A stretch of 64,000 nt of DNA from Orenia metallireducens. GTDB lineage: Bacteria > Bacillota > Halanaerobiia > Halobacteroidales > Halobacteroidaceae. This document shows, piece after piece, positions 24,977-34,228 of the stretch. The notes beneath the pieces were generated by a model that was not told the DNA's origin, made no database searches, and saw only the letters and a program-made list of their open reading frames with translations. Position 1 is the first letter of the stretch. Each line of letters starts with the position of its first letter. The DNA lies in contig NZ_PVNB01000008.1 of the NCBI RefSeq assembly GCF_003001995.1, positions 62,001-126,000 of the forward strand. The letters run 5' to 3'. A program made the position numbers and the translations under genes.

Positions 24977-26272
24977 ATGTCAAAGTCTAAAGAATTATTC
25001 TCAGAAGCAAAAAAATACATTCCCGGTGGGGTCAATAGTCCAGCTAGAGCATTTAAAGCTGTGGATAATGACCCGCTCTTTATTGAACGGGCTAAGGGAT
25101 CTTTTATTTATGATGCTGATGGTAAAGAGTATATAGATTATGTAGGGTCATGGGGACCGATGATTTTAGGACATAATCATCCAGCAGTAGTTGAAGGCTT
25201 ACAGCAGCAATTACTTAAAGGAAGCAGTTTTGGAGCACCAACTAAATTGGAGACTACTTTAGCAGAGATGGTTGTAGCTGGGGTCTCTTCTGTTGATAAA
25301 GTAAGAATGGTCAATTCAGGAACAGAAGCAACGATGAGTGCCTTACGTTTGGCTCGTGGTTATACAGGAAGAACTAAGATTATCAAGATGGAAGGTTGTT
25401 ATCATGGGCATGGTGATAGTTTACTAGTGGAAGCTGGCTCTGGAATAACTACTTTAGGTATCGCTGGAAGTGCAGGAGTACCAGCTAAGCTGGCTGAGGA
25501 GACGATAGTAGTAGCTTATAATGATATTTCAGCTCTTGAGGAGGTCTTTAAGGAGTATAGTCAAGAGATAGCAGCAGTTATCTTGGAGCCAGTTACAGGG
25601 AATATGGGAGTTGTTACCCCAAATGCTGGATACTTAGAGTCTTTAAGAAATCTTACTAAAGAGTATGGAGCTTTATTGATCTTTGATGAGGTAATGACAG
25701 GATTTAGATTGGCTTATGGTGGAGCACAAGAGCTTTATAATATCGAGCCTGATTTAACTACCTTTGGTAAGATTATTGGTGGAGGCTTACCTGTAGGTGC
25801 TTATGGTGGTAAAGAAAAGATTATGGATTATATTGCACCAGAAGGTCCTGTTTATCAAGCAGGAACCTTATCAGGAAATCCTTTGGCTATGGTTGCTGGA
25901 ATCAATACCTTAAAGCTATTAAAAGAGGAGGATACTTATGATAATTTAGAAGAGAAAGGGCAGCTTCTAGAAGATGGAATCCTAAAGAATATCAAAAAAG
26001 TAGATGTTCATGCTGTTTTTTCTAGACTAGGGTCTATGTTCACCTTATTCTTTAATAGTTCAGAGGTTACAGATTATCAGAGTGCTAAAAGCTCAAATAC
26101 TAAAGCTTTTTCGATCTATTTTAATAAGATGTTAGAAGAAGGTATCTACCTACCACCTTCTCAATTTGAAGCTAACTTTATCTCTTTATCCCATGGCAAA
26201 GATGAGATACAAACAACTATAGAAGCAAACTATAAAGCATTGTTAGAGGTCAAAAAGCAGGTTGAATTTTAG
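24977..26272 (+). CDS. hemL: Glutamate-1-semialdehyde 2,1-aminomutase
   Basis: 431-aa PLP enzyme producing 5-aminolevulinate from the HemA product. [56 protein letters not shown], and [17 protein letters not shown] with PLP-binding K265 are all diagnostic. ATG 24977 follows GGAGG. With hemA and hemB it completes the C5 pathway to porphobilinogen in this gene run. Confidence 0.96.
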   Translation: MSKSKELFSEAKKYIPGGVNSPARAFKAVDNDPLFIERAKGSFIYDADGKEYIDYVGSWGPMILGHNHPAVVEGLQQQLLKGSSFGAPTKLETTLAEMVVAGVSSVDKVRMVNSGTEATMSALRLARGYTGRTKIIKMEGCYHGHGDSLLVEAGSGITTLGIAGSAGVPAKLAEETIVVAYNDISALEEVFKEYSQEIAAVILEPVTGNMGVVTPNAGYLESLRNLTKEYGALLIFDEVMTGFRLAYGGAQELYNIEPDLTTFGKIIGGGLPVGAYGGKEKIMDYIAPEGPVYQAGTLSGNPLAMVAGINTLKLLKEEDTYDNLEEKGQLLEDGILKNIKKVDVHAVFSRLGSMFTLFFNSSEVTDYQSAKSSNTKAFSIYFNKMLEEGIYLPPSQFEANFISLSHGKDEIQTTIEANYKALLEVKKQVEF

Positions 26273-26290
26273 AGGTAGAGGGGGGATATA

Positions 26291-26665
26291 ATGAAAGAAG
26301 GCATTATATTATTAAGCCATGGCAGCAAATCAGCTATAGCTAATCAAGAATTGCTTGCTTTAAGCAGAGCTTTAGAAGAGGATTTAGAGCTTAGAGTAAA
26401 GGAAGCAAACCTGCAATTTTCAAAGCCTGATTTCTGGCAGGCTGTAGAAGAGCTAGCTGATGATAATATTCAAAGAATAACAGTTGTTCCCTTATTTGTA
26501 TTTGCAGGCAAGCATGTAAAAGCCGATTTACCTAGCTTATTAGCAGAGGTAAGAAATAAATATCCCAGACTTACCTTTAAAACAACTAGCCATTTAGCAG
26601 GTGAAGTTAGCCTTTTAAAAAATTTAATTGAGGTAAAGCTAAATAATGTCAGTCAATCAATCTAA
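26291..26665 (+). CDS. cbiX: Short CbiX-type sirohydrochlorin chelatase
   Basis: 124-aa single-domain chelatase (CbiX-S/SirB type) that inserts Co2+ or Fe2+ into sirohydrochlorin as a homodimer. LLSHGSKSAIANQEL with H10 and VVPLFVFAGKHVKADLP with H75 give the two metal-binding histidines. ATG 26291 follows GAGGGGGG. As the last gene of the tetrapyrrole run it sits at the branch point: cobalt leads to cobalamin, iron to siroheme and then the Ahb heme route. Which metal it prefers cannot be read from sequence. Confidence 0.85.
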   Translation: MKEGIILLSHGSKSAIANQELLALSRALEEDLELRVKEANLQFSKPDFWQAVEELADDNIQRITVVPLFVFAGKHVKADLPSLLAEVRNKYPRLTFKTTSHLAGEVSLLKNLIEVKLNNVSQSI

Positions 26666-26856
26666 TAAAGCAACTGGTTCTATTTAATGATTAAAATTTC
26701 TATACCATTAATTGCTTTTGCTTGTAATAATATAATTTTGATAAAATATTTATAGTTCGTAACAATATCGTTAAATTTTAATGGTATATTAAAGGTGAAC
26801 TGATTTTAGAATAGACAGATAATCTATTTATCTATTACAGGAAGGGGGCAATATTG

Positions 26857-27111
26857 ATGATAAATAAACGTAATATTATTTCTAATTTAGAGAAATTACA
26901 CAATACAGTAAGTATTAAAGAGAATCCTGAAGATAAAATAGAGATGAAGTCACCCTATTTAGAATCATTAAGAAATATTTCTGTTGTTGAGTATAAGATT
27001 GCTGATATTATAGATGAGGATGATGAGAAAGCATCATCTGATAGTAGATTTAAAGGTTTTCCGGTGATTAGATTTATTACTCAGTTTTTAGAGAAAGAGC
27101 CACAAAGTTAA
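26857..27111 (+). CDS. Hypothetical protein, 84 aa
   Basis: Not recognised. ATG 26857 with GAAGGGGG eight bases upstream; a TTG directly before it is possible. The protein is charged and soluble: MINKRNIISNLEKLHNTVSI, then IEMKSPYLESLRNISVVEYK, an acidic DEDDEKASSD stretch and a hydrophobic end (FPVIRFITQFLEKE). It has its own good terminator at 27124-27152 and lies next to the SASP genes, so a sporulation role is conceivable, but there is no direct evidence. Confidence 0.6.
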   Translation: MINKRNIISNLEKLHNTVSIKENPEDKIEMKSPYLESLRNISVVEYKIADIIDEDDEKASSDSRFKGFPVIRFITQFLEKEPQS

Positions 27112-27123
27112 CTATAATTTTTA

Positions 27124-27152
27124 AAAAGCCCTAGATAAATTCTAGGGCTTTT
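27124..27152. terminator. Bidirectional intrinsic terminator
   Basis: Perfect 12-bp stem AAAAGCCCTAGA / TCTAGGGCTTTT with a five-base loop, T-rich on the plus side and A-rich (T-rich on the minus strand) on the other. It serves the 84-aa gene on plus and the first SASP gene on minus. Confidence 0.9.
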
Positions 27153-27158
27153 ATTATT

Positions 27159-27377
27159 TTATTGTTGATTAGCTATCTTATTCTCATAGTCTTGAATCAT
27201 CCTCTTAACCATTTCACCACCAACAGAGCCACACTCACGAGAAGTTAGATTACCCCAATAACCAGATTTATAATCATTGGAGATATTAAGACCTTCAGCC
27301 ACTTCTAACTTGAATTTATCCATAGCCTCTTTAGCAACAGGATTTAGTAAACGATTACTGTTATTTCTGATTGACAT
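27159..27377 (-). CDS. Small acid-soluble spore protein, alpha/beta type (copy A)
   Basis: 72-aa SASP that coats and protects spore DNA. Typical blocks: NPVAKEAMDKFKLEVAEGL, containing the region cleaved by germination protease GPR (KLEVAEG), and YWGNLTSRECGSVGGEMVKR, the DNA-binding signature. ATG 27377 has AAGGAGGT upstream on the minus strand. Protein identical to copy B at 27482. Such genes are usually driven in the forespore by sigma-G; no confident sigma-G promoter was identified here. Confidence 0.95.
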   Translation of the reverse strand: MSIRNNSNRLLNPVAKEAMDKFKLEVAEGLNISNDYKSGYWGNLTSRECGSVGGEMVKRMIQDYENKIANQQ

Positions 27378-27481
27378 TATCTTTTTACCTCCTTAATTAT
27401 TATTAGGTTTTGGGAGAGAAGAATAACTTTTTATTAGCAGATAATTATTGAAAGGTACAGTTATAACAGATGGGGAGTTTA

Positions 27482-27700
27482 TTATTGTTGATTAGCTATC
27501 TTATTCTCATAGTCTTGAATCATTCTCTTGACCATTTCACCACCAACAGAGCCACACTCACGAGAAGTTAGATTACCCCAATAACCAGATTTATAATCAT
27601 TGGAGATATTAAGACCTTCAGCCACTTCTAACTTGAATTTATCCATAGCTTCTTTAGCAACAGGATTTAGTAAGCGATTACTGTTATTTCTGATTGACAT
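27482..27700 (-). CDS. Small acid-soluble spore protein, alpha/beta type (copy B)
   Basis: Second tandem SASP gene, encoding exactly the same 72 residues as copy A; the coding sequences differ at only a few silent positions while the regions upstream differ. ATG 27700 was chosen because AAGGAGGTG lies just upstream; the GTG in that site (27709) is in frame but is part of the binding site. The pair shows that the organism forms endospores. Confidence 0.95.
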   Translation of the reverse strand: MSIRNNSNRLLNPVAKEAMDKFKLEVAEGLNISNDYKSGYWGNLTSRECGSVGGEMVKRMIQDYENKIANQQ

Positions 27701-28577
27701 TATTTTCACCTCCTTATCTGCTTTGTACTAATATTATCTCTTATAAATAGATAATTAATTCGAGTTAAGTTTTTCGTAGAATTATTTAATCAGTTAAATC
27801 TACCTATAAGATATACCAATGGATAATAATAACTATAGGTCAATCAGATATTATAGATTAAAGTGGATTGCTAATCTAACTTTATAATGATAATGTTTTT
27901 TTCAACTTTAATAAAGGAATTCTTGATTATTATGGCGAATTTTAAAAAAGTATGTAGTAATGTAATAGCATTATTAAAAAAATAATATCTATGATAAGAA
28001 ATAAAATAATTTTCAACTCTTATTATATGTAAATATATAATTATCCAATTTTAGAATGAAATTTAGATTAAGGTTAAGTTGGATAACAGTGAATAGGAAA
28101 AATTTGTTTGGGTATTTTTTCTTCGTGTTTGTAAGAGTGGTAGGAAGAGTAATAAGTGATGAGTAACAAGTTAGAGCTAAAAAACATAAAAATAATATAG
28201 ATTTCACTTTAGACTTAGACACCTATAAATAAAGGAATCTAAAATGGAATTTAGTGAATATATTGTAGCGCATTAAGTTTGGGTAGATTCAAAATGTCTA
28301 TTATATCTGTAGAGCATATGTGATATAGTATAAGAAGAATTTTAAGAGTATATAAATCGTTTTCATGAGAATAAGTATCATTTATTATTGCATTATAGAT
28401 TAAATTACTTTATTATTAAATTACATATGATGACACGGAAATGATCACTTTTAGGGAAAAGGTGTAATTTAGTTAAAGACTCTAATTTATTGAACTATAT
28501 TGGCGTTAACTATATTAAAAGATAGATAATATAGTTTCACTTTATCAAAGCCACTATTGGGGGATGAGGTATAATTA
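27701..28577. other. 877-base AT-rich gap between SASP B and the GGDEF-EAL gene
   Basis: No convincing gene. Half of a dispersed repeat (GTAATAAGTGATGAGTAACA, about 28148-28167) is present. Closer to the sensor gene, TAAATTACA (28417-28425) and TGTAATTTA (28463-28471) form a perfect 9-bp stem enclosing a partial inner hairpin CACTTTT / AAAAGGTG; this may be a structured 5' leader. It does not match the c-di-GMP-I riboswitch pattern. Confidence 0.5.
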
Positions 28578-30980
28578 ATGTTAAAATTCTCAAATTTGAG
28601 CATTAAATTCAAAATCATGATTTTAGCTTTAATGGTGAGTGTGTTATTGACATTGAGCTTAATTTTTGCATCTACTATATTGTCAAATAGAAATTTGAGT
28701 AATTTAGGTATAAGTATGGGAATGAATGATGCCAAGATGCATACTAAGTTGATTAGTAATTGGGTGTTAGAGAGAAAGAGGGATTTAGAGACCTATGCCA
28801 ATACCCATGTGTTGGAAGGACATAGTTGGCAGGATAAACAGAATTATTTGAAGGAAGAATTATCTAAAAGTTCTAATGACTATTTCTTCTTCTTTATCGC
28901 CGATAAAGAAGGTGATTATAGTACTACTTGGTCTACTGACGTAGGAAATATTAGTGATCGAGACTATTTCTCTAAAGTACTTAATGATAGGCAAACCTAT
29001 ATCTCTAAACCATTGATATCAAAATCAACAGGAGAACCGATTATTGTAATAGCAACTCCATTGCCAGAGGAGGAGAAAGAAGGATTTTCACTATTAGCAG
29101 CAGTAATAAACTTGAAGCAATTTAGTGACTATATCAATAAATTAGGGATAAAGCATTTTGATTCTTACTCTTACATCATAAATAATGATGGTAAGATTAT
29201 AGCTCACCCTGATAATAGAATGATTATAAAAGAGAATATCAGTGAAAAATCTAACCTTATTGATAAGAAGCTAGTATCTTTGTCATCTAAAATTAAGATT
29301 AGCAATTCTGGAATGGTAAAATATAAGGATGAAGATGAAAAGAGCTATCTATTTTATCATAATATCAATGGAACTGATGGTTGGAAATTAATCACAGTTA
29401 TTCCGGAAGAGGTTTTTGTTCGCCCATTAGCTACTACCAGCAAGAAGTTGATCTTAATTGGTTTAATTACTATAATTATATCAGTTATTTTTAGTATTTT
29501 TATAGCCAATAACTTATCTAAGCCTATTGTGGAGCTTAAAGATGTCTTTAATAAAGGGGCTGAGGGTAACTTATCAGTGCGGGCTCACAAAAAGAGTCAA
29601 GATGAGATTGGTGAAGCAATAGATAGTTTTAATAAGATGATGGATACCATAAATAAGCTGACCTATAATGATCCTTTAACAGGATTAGTAAACCTATTCT
29701 GCTTTACAGAGAAGGTGGATAAAGAGTTGCAAAAGCATCAAAGCCTATCTCAAAAGGTAGTTAGTCGTGCTAGTAATTGTAAAACAAAATGGGGTAAGTT
29801 AATTGTATTATCTATTGGAATTGATAACTTTAAAACCATTAATGATAGCTTTGGTCATGAAGTTGGAGATCAATTGCTAAAGAGTATAACTATGCGCTTG
29901 AAGAATTATCTACCTGATGGAACTATTATATCAAGAATGGGTGATGAATTTTATCTTTATATAGAAGGATTAAAGAATAAACAAGAGATTTTGTTAAAAG
30001 GTCAGAACCTATTAAGTGAGGTCAATCAACACTATACAATAAACGGAGATATTATTTATTTGACAAGTAGTTTAGGAATAGCTGTATATCCAGATTCTGG
30101 ATATACAGCTCAGATGTTGATCAAGAATTCTGGTTTGGCAATGCATTTAGTCAAAGACAGAAATGGTAATGATATCCAATTCTATTCTGCTGGTATGGAA
30201 AATGAATTGTCAGAGAGAATGAGCTTAGAGTCCAAATTAAGACTGGCTCTAGAAAGAGAGGAATTTATTCTATATTATCAACCCTTAATCAATGCTCAGA
30301 GTGAAAAAGTTCAAGGTTTTGAAGCTCTAATTAGATGGAAGCACCCTAGTGAAGGTATGATCTCTCCAGCTAGATTTATTCCATTGGCTGAACAGAATGG
30401 ACTGATTATTGATATAGGGCAGTGGGCTTTAAAGAGAGCCTGCCAACAATTAAAGCAATGGCAAGAACTAGGCTATGATGATTTGTATGTCTCCGTTAAT
30501 ATTGCCCCTCAAGAGTTCCAAAACCCTGACTTTGTTGAGAAGGTAGAAGCAATTTTATTAGAGACTGGAATTGAGCCAAAATCCTTAGAGTTAGAGATAA
30601 CTGAAAGAGCAACTATGGAGAATATCAGCTATACTATTGAGTCATTAAAAGAGCTAAAGAAGATAGGGGTCAAGATTGCTATTGATGATTTTGGCACAGG
30701 TTACTCTTCTTTGAGTTATTTAAAAGAATTTGCTATCAATACTTTAAAGATTGATCAGTCCTTTATTAGAGAATTGACTTTAGATGATATCGATAATAAG
30801 AATGCAGCGATTGCTGAAACGATTATTACTATAGGTCATAATTTAGACTTAAAGGTTACTGCTGAAGGTGTAGAGCGAAGAGAACAATTAGAATTTTTAA
30901 AGGCTAGAGGTTGTGATGTGCTCCAAGGCTACTACTTTAGTAGACCAGTAGATGAAGAGAAAGCTATTAAATTACTATAA
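28578..30980 (+). CDS. Membrane sensor with degenerate GGDEF and intact EAL domain
   Basis: 800-aa cyclic-di-GMP enzyme. TM helices at about 12-34 and 286-308 flank an extracytoplasmic Cache-type sensor (DYFFFFIADKEGDYSTTW, ISDRDYFSKV, SKPLISKSTGEPIIVIATPL). A HAMP follows (NLSKPIVELKDVF, then GEAIDSFNKM), then GGDEF with the active site changed to MGDEF (454-458) and DPLTGLVNL in place of DxLTGLPNR, then EAL with FEALIRW (582-584), DDFGTGYSSLSYLK and LKIDQSFI. Diguanylate cyclase activity is doubtful; phosphodiesterase activity is likely. ATG 28578 follows GGGGGATGAGG. Single-gene unit; sensed ligand unknown. Confidence 0.9.
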   Translation: MLKFSNLSIKFKIMILALMVSVLLTLSLIFASTILSNRNLSNLGISMGMNDAKMHTKLISNWVLERKRDLETYANTHVLEGHSWQDKQNYLKEELSKSSNDYFFFFIADKEGDYSTTWSTDVGNISDRDYFSKVLNDRQTYISKPLISKSTGEPIIVIATPLPEEEKEGFSLLAAVINLKQFSDYINKLGIKHFDSYSYIINNDGKIIAHPDNRMIIKENISEKSNLIDKKLVSLSSKIKISNSGMVKYKDEDEKSYLFYHNINGTDGWKLITVIPEEVFVRPLATTSKKLILIGLITIIISVIFSIFIANNLSKPIVELKDVFNKGAEGNLSVRAHKKSQDEIGEAIDSFNKMMDTINKLTYNDPLTGLVNLFCFTEKVDKELQKHQSLSQKVVSRASNCKTKWGKLIVLSIGIDNFKTINDSFGHEVGDQLLKSITMRLKNYLPDGTIISRMGDEFYLYIEGLKNKQEILLKGQNLLSEVNQHYTINGDIIYLTSSLGIAVYPDSGYTAQMLIKNSGLAMHLVKDRNGNDIQFYSAGMENELSERMSLESKLRLALEREEFILYYQPLINAQSEKVQGFEALIRWKHPSEGMISPARFIPLAEQNGLIIDIGQWALKRACQQLKQWQELGYDDLYVSVNIAPQEFQNPDFVEKVEAILLETGIEPKSLELEITERATMENISYTIESLKELKKIGVKIAIDDFGTGYSSLSYLKEFAINTLKIDQSFIRELTLDDIDNKNAAIAETIITIGHNLDLKVTAEGVERREQLEFLKARGCDVLQGYYFSRPVDEEKAIKLL

Positions 30981-30993
30981 CAGTTTTTTGATG

Positions 30994-31068
30994 CTTGGGT
31001 AACTTGGCGGTAGGTAGTTAAGCTTAATCTATCTACCTACTCACCTAATACCTAAATTGCCCTAAAGC
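30994..31068. repeat. Degenerate palindrome between convergent genes
   Basis: GGGTAACTTGGCGGTAGGTAG (30998-31015 region) opposes CTACCTACTCACC and AATTGCCC (about 31034-31062). The GGTAGGTAG/CTACCTAC words recur at 14976-15063 and loosely at 34229-34304. It fills the whole gap between the GGDEF-EAL gene and the minus-strand prenyltransferase gene and might stop transcription both ways, but no T-run is present. Confidence 0.6.
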
Positions 31069-31071
31069 TTG

Positions 31072-31722
31072 CTATCCACCTAAAGTTATATCTTGATTGT
31101 CATACCAGTTGAGTGCATCATAAAAGTGTTGAGCTTTAAAGTCTGGCCAATAGCTATCAACGATATAAAAGTCTGAATATACCGATTGTGCTGGTAAGAA
31201 TCCACTTAACCTACGTCGTCTGCCCCAGCGGATTATCAGATCTATCCTAGAAATATCTTTAGACTTTAAGGAATTGATAATACCTTCTTTAGAATTACTA
31301 ATTAGATTCCTGTCATTTAGACCGCTTAAATCCCAATGCCATCCATAGTTGACTAAAATATTGACCTTTATTCCGCCTTTTCCAAAATTTATTCTTTTAG
31401 TATAAGGTAGTAGCTCTTCTGGGAACATGCTAGACTCTGTATTTCCTAAGACCAATAAAGAGCAGTCTTCCTTAGTCATTAGTTTAACTGATTCAATACA
31501 AGCTTGAGTAAAGGCTTTGGTCTGTTCAGAACGGCGTTTAGTATTATCCATAGTAAAGCCATAATAGGTCAGCTCTTTTACACCCATCTCTTGGCATAAT
31601 TTAAAGACCTCTAATCCTGGAGCAAGCCCATATGTATAGCCATCCTTTTTAGATAAGCCTTGATTAACAGCCCATCGTCTATTGCCATCTGGTATAATAC
31701 CGATATGATTAGGAATTCTCAT
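31072..31722 (-). CDS. Divergent cis-prenyltransferase (UppS-like)
   Basis: 216-aa member of the undecaprenyl diphosphate synthase family. HIGIIPDGNRRWAVNQ (D12 in DGN) matches the catalytic start HxxIIMDGNGRWA, with G changed to R. YYGFTMDNTKRRSEQTKAF and the end block RRLSGFLPAQSVYSDFYIVD plus YWPDF correspond to the family C-terminus, but the conserved RTSGE reads RWGRR. It is shorter than the usual 240-260 aa. Probably a paralogue with other chain length or substrate; the housekeeping uppS would be elsewhere. ATG 31722 has AAAGGAGG upstream. It stands alone, with no cdsA-type neighbour. Confidence 0.75.
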   Translation of the reverse strand: MRIPNHIGIIPDGNRRWAVNQGLSKKDGYTYGLAPGLEVFKLCQEMGVKELTYYGFTMDNTKRRSEQTKAFTQACIESVKLMTKEDCSLLVLGNTESSMFPEELLPYTKRINFGKGGIKVNILVNYGWHWDLSGLNDRNLISNSKEGIINSLKSKDISRIDLIIRWGRRRRLSGFLPAQSVYSDFYIVDSYWPDFKAQHFYDALNWYDNQDITLGG

Positions 31723-32162
31723 TGATTTGCCTCCTTTTGAAAAGTAATACTATTATTTTCTCATTAATTGCTTAATCTATTCTCTAAAAGTTAGATTTAA
31801 AGGAATATCTTTAGTTAAATTTACTTTGGACTAGGATTTAATTGGTTAAATTCAACATTTAAACTGAAACTGTAGATTTCAAGGGGTAGGCTACTAAAAC
31901 GATTGAATTTAATATATAATAAAGTATTTAAGTGGCTAAAAGGATAAAATTTCTTTTTTTTTAGCTAGTTTTTTGTTATAATAAGTTGTAGTTAGATTTG
32001 ATTTTATCAGATTTTTTTATTAACATGCAGGATATTTTAAATATCTAGAGAAATTTTTTAGAAGAGTAAAGTTTATATAATTATATTTAATAATTATTTA
32101 GCGAATGGGAATAATACAAATATGACAAGGTAATTTTGTATTGTTGGGAAGGGGAAACAGTG
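31723..32162. other. 440-base AT-rich gap between divergent genes
   Basis: No gene seen. A TATAAT at 31977-31982 (GTTATAATAAG) could be a -10 for the ispH-S1 gene, about 180 bases upstream of its start, but the -35 region is only T-rich. No clear hairpin or known riboswitch was found in the remaining leader. Confidence 0.4.
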
Positions 32163-34151
32163 ATGGAAGTAATTTTAGCAAAAAATGCAGGCTTTTGTTT
32201 TGGGGTTAATCGTGCAATGGATTTAGCTCTAGAAATTGGAGCAGAGCAGGCAGATTCAGTATATACTTTAGGACCATTAATACATAATCCTCAGGCAGTC
32301 AGAAAATTAAAATCTGTAGGCATTGAGGTAGAAGATGATGTGGATAAGATAGCTGAAGGAACAGTAATTATCCGTTCCCATGGTGTTCCTCCTAAGGTAC
32401 TCACTGAAGCCCAAGAAAAGGGTTTAAATGTTGTAAATGCAACCTGCCCTTTTGTCAAGCGTGCCCAAGAGAAAGCCAAAGAATTAATGGAGAATGGGTA
32501 TGATATTGTTATCAGTGGCGATAAGGATCACCCTGAAGTTATTGCTATTTGGGGCTATACAGACAATCAAGCTATTATTATTGAGGGTGAGTCTGATTTT
32601 GATAAATTAGATAAATTAAAGAAGGTAGGAGTTGTAGCCCAAACAACCCAATCCTTAGATAATTTACAGAAACTGACCAATTATCTGTTAGCTCATGTAA
32701 CAGAGTTAAAGGTTTATAATACAATCTGTACAACCACTGGGGAGCGACAAAATGAGGCTGCAGAGCTCTCTAAGCAAGTCGATTTAATGATAGTAATAGG
32801 TGGTTATAATAGTGCTAATACCAATCGTTTAGCTGAAATCTGTTCTGAGAATGGGGCAAAAACATATCACATTGAAAGAGCAGATGAGTTGAAGTTAGAT
32901 TGGTTTGAAAATATAAAAAAAGTAGGTATTACTGCTGGGGCATCAACCCCCAACTGGATAATTAAGGAGGTTTTAATGATTATGTCTGAAATCAATGAAT
33001 CAAGAGAAGAAAATTTAGAAGCTAAAATACTAGCTAAGGGTGATATTGTTAGTGGTCAAGTCGAGCAAGTAACAGAAGAAGGTGCTTATGTAAATGTGGG
33101 AACTAAAACTGAAGGTTTTATTCCTACTAATGAAGTAAGTAATGTAGGAAAAGCTGCTACAGAGGTACTTGCTGTAGGTGATGAAGTAAAGGTATTTGTT
33201 TTAAATCCTGAAGATGAAGAGGGTAAAGCTATTCTTTCTAAAAGAAGAGCAGATAGTCAAAAAGCATGGGAAAAGATTGAAGCTGCTTATGAGAATGGTG
33301 AAATCATAGAAGCAGAAGTAAGTAAAGAAGTAAAAGGTGGTTTAGTTGCTGATATTGGATTAAGAGGATTTATTCCTGCTTCTCATATTGCTATCGAATA
33401 TGTAGAAGATTTGGGTCAATTTGTAGGTCAAACCTTTAAATTAAAGGTGATTGAAGTTGAAAAAGAGAACAATAATATTGTTCTTTCACGTAAAGTTGTA
33501 TTAGAAGAGGAATTAGCAGAGAAGAAGAAAGAATTGTTTGCTTCTTTAGAAGCGGGGCAAGAGGTTGAAGGGACTGTAACTAAGCTTGTAGACTTTGGAG
33601 CCTTTGTTGACTTAGGTGGAGCAGAAGGTCTTTTACATATCTCTGAAATTTCTTGGGGAAGAATTGATCATCCATCAGATGTTTTAGAAGAAGGACAGAG
33701 CATTAAAGTTAAAGTTTTAGGTGTTAATGCTGAAGAAGGTAGAATCTCTTTAGGTTTAAAACAGATTCAGCCTGATCCATGGGAAGAGTTCATTTCAGAA
33801 TATAAGGTTGGAGATGTAGTTGAAGGTAAGATTACTAAAACTGTAGACTTTGGAGCATTTATGGAAATTAAACCAGGTGTTGAAGGTCTAATTCACATCT
33901 CTCAATTATCTCACAAACATATTCCTACAGTAGAGGATGCTGTGAGTGTAGGAGAGCAAGTAGAAGCTAAGATTATTAACATTGAAGAGGATGATAGAAG
34001 AGTAGGGCTAAGTATTAAAGAGTTAAAGCCTACTCCTGAGCCTAAAGCAAAACCTAAAAAGCAAACAGCGCCTAAGCCACAATTTAGTACTGATGATGAA
34101 GGTTCTGGAGTTAAATTAGGTGATGTATTTGGCGATCTATTTGATAATTAA
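32163..34151 (+). CDS. ispH: IspH (HMBPP reductase) fused to S1 RNA-binding domains
   Basis: 662-aa fusion. Residues 1 to about 285 are 4-hydroxy-3-methylbut-2-enyl diphosphate reductase, the last MEP-pathway step, with [4Fe-4S] ligands C12 (NAGFCFGVN), C95 (NATCPFVKRA) and C189 (YNTICTTTGERQ). Residues about 300-630 hold four S1 domains; clear starts are GDIVSGQVEQVTEEGAYVNV, GEIIEAEVSKEVKGGLVADI, GQEVEGTVTKLVDFGAFVDL and GDVVEGKITKTVDFGAFMEI. A Lys/Pro-rich tail follows. ATG 32163 was chosen with GAAGGGG eight bases upstream. This fusion is known in Clostridia and related Firmicutes; the S1 part may bind mRNA or ribosomes. A strong terminator ends the unit. Confidence 0.95.
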   Translation: MEVILAKNAGFCFGVNRAMDLALEIGAEQADSVYTLGPLIHNPQAVRKLKSVGIEVEDDVDKIAEGTVIIRSHGVPPKVLTEAQEKGLNVVNATCPFVKRAQEKAKELMENGYDIVISGDKDHPEVIAIWGYTDNQAIIIEGESDFDKLDKLKKVGVVAQTTQSLDNLQKLTNYLLAHVTELKVYNTICTTTGERQNEAAELSKQVDLMIVIGGYNSANTNRLAEICSENGAKTYHIERADELKLDWFENIKKVGITAGASTPNWIIKEVLMIMSEINESREENLEAKILAKGDIVSGQVEQVTEEGAYVNVGTKTEGFIPTNEVSNVGKAATEVLAVGDEVKVFVLNPEDEEGKAILSKRRADSQKAWEKIEAAYENGEIIEAEVSKEVKGGLVADIGLRGFIPASHIAIEYVEDLGQFVGQTFKLKVIEVEKENNNIVLSRKVVLEEELAEKKKELFASLEAGQEVEGTVTKLVDFGAFVDLGGAEGLLHISEISWGRIDHPSDVLEEGQSIKVKVLGVNAEEGRISLGLKQIQPDPWEEFISEYKVGDVVEGKITKTVDFGAFMEIKPGVEGLIHISQLSHKHIPTVEDAVSVGEQVEAKIINIEEDDRRVGLSIKELKPTPEPKAKPKKQTAPKPQFSTDDEGSGVKLGDVFGDLFDN

Positions 34152-34167
34152 TTTGATATAATTGATT

Positions 34168-34207
34168 AAAAAGCCTTGTTTGCTTAATTAAGCAAACAAG
34201 GCTTTTT
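34168..34207 (+). terminator. Strong intrinsic terminator of ispH-S1
   Basis: Perfect inverted repeat AAAAAGCCTTGTTTGCTTAA / TTAAGCAAACAAGGCTTTTT, 20 bp per arm with no loop on paper, ending in TTTTTAAT. Confidence 0.95.
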
Positions 34208-34228
34208 AATTTATAGTCTAGGATAAAG

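Noticed and set aside
28013-28222. 69-codon minus-strand frame in the long gap
   Set aside because: Very Leu/Asn/Lys-rich, no ribosome site, and overlaps a repeat half; probably chance in AT-rich sequence.
28240-28577. c-di-GMP-I (GEMM) riboswitch before the GGDEF-EAL gene
   Set aside because: The conserved GEMM-I segments were not found; only a simple nested stem is present.
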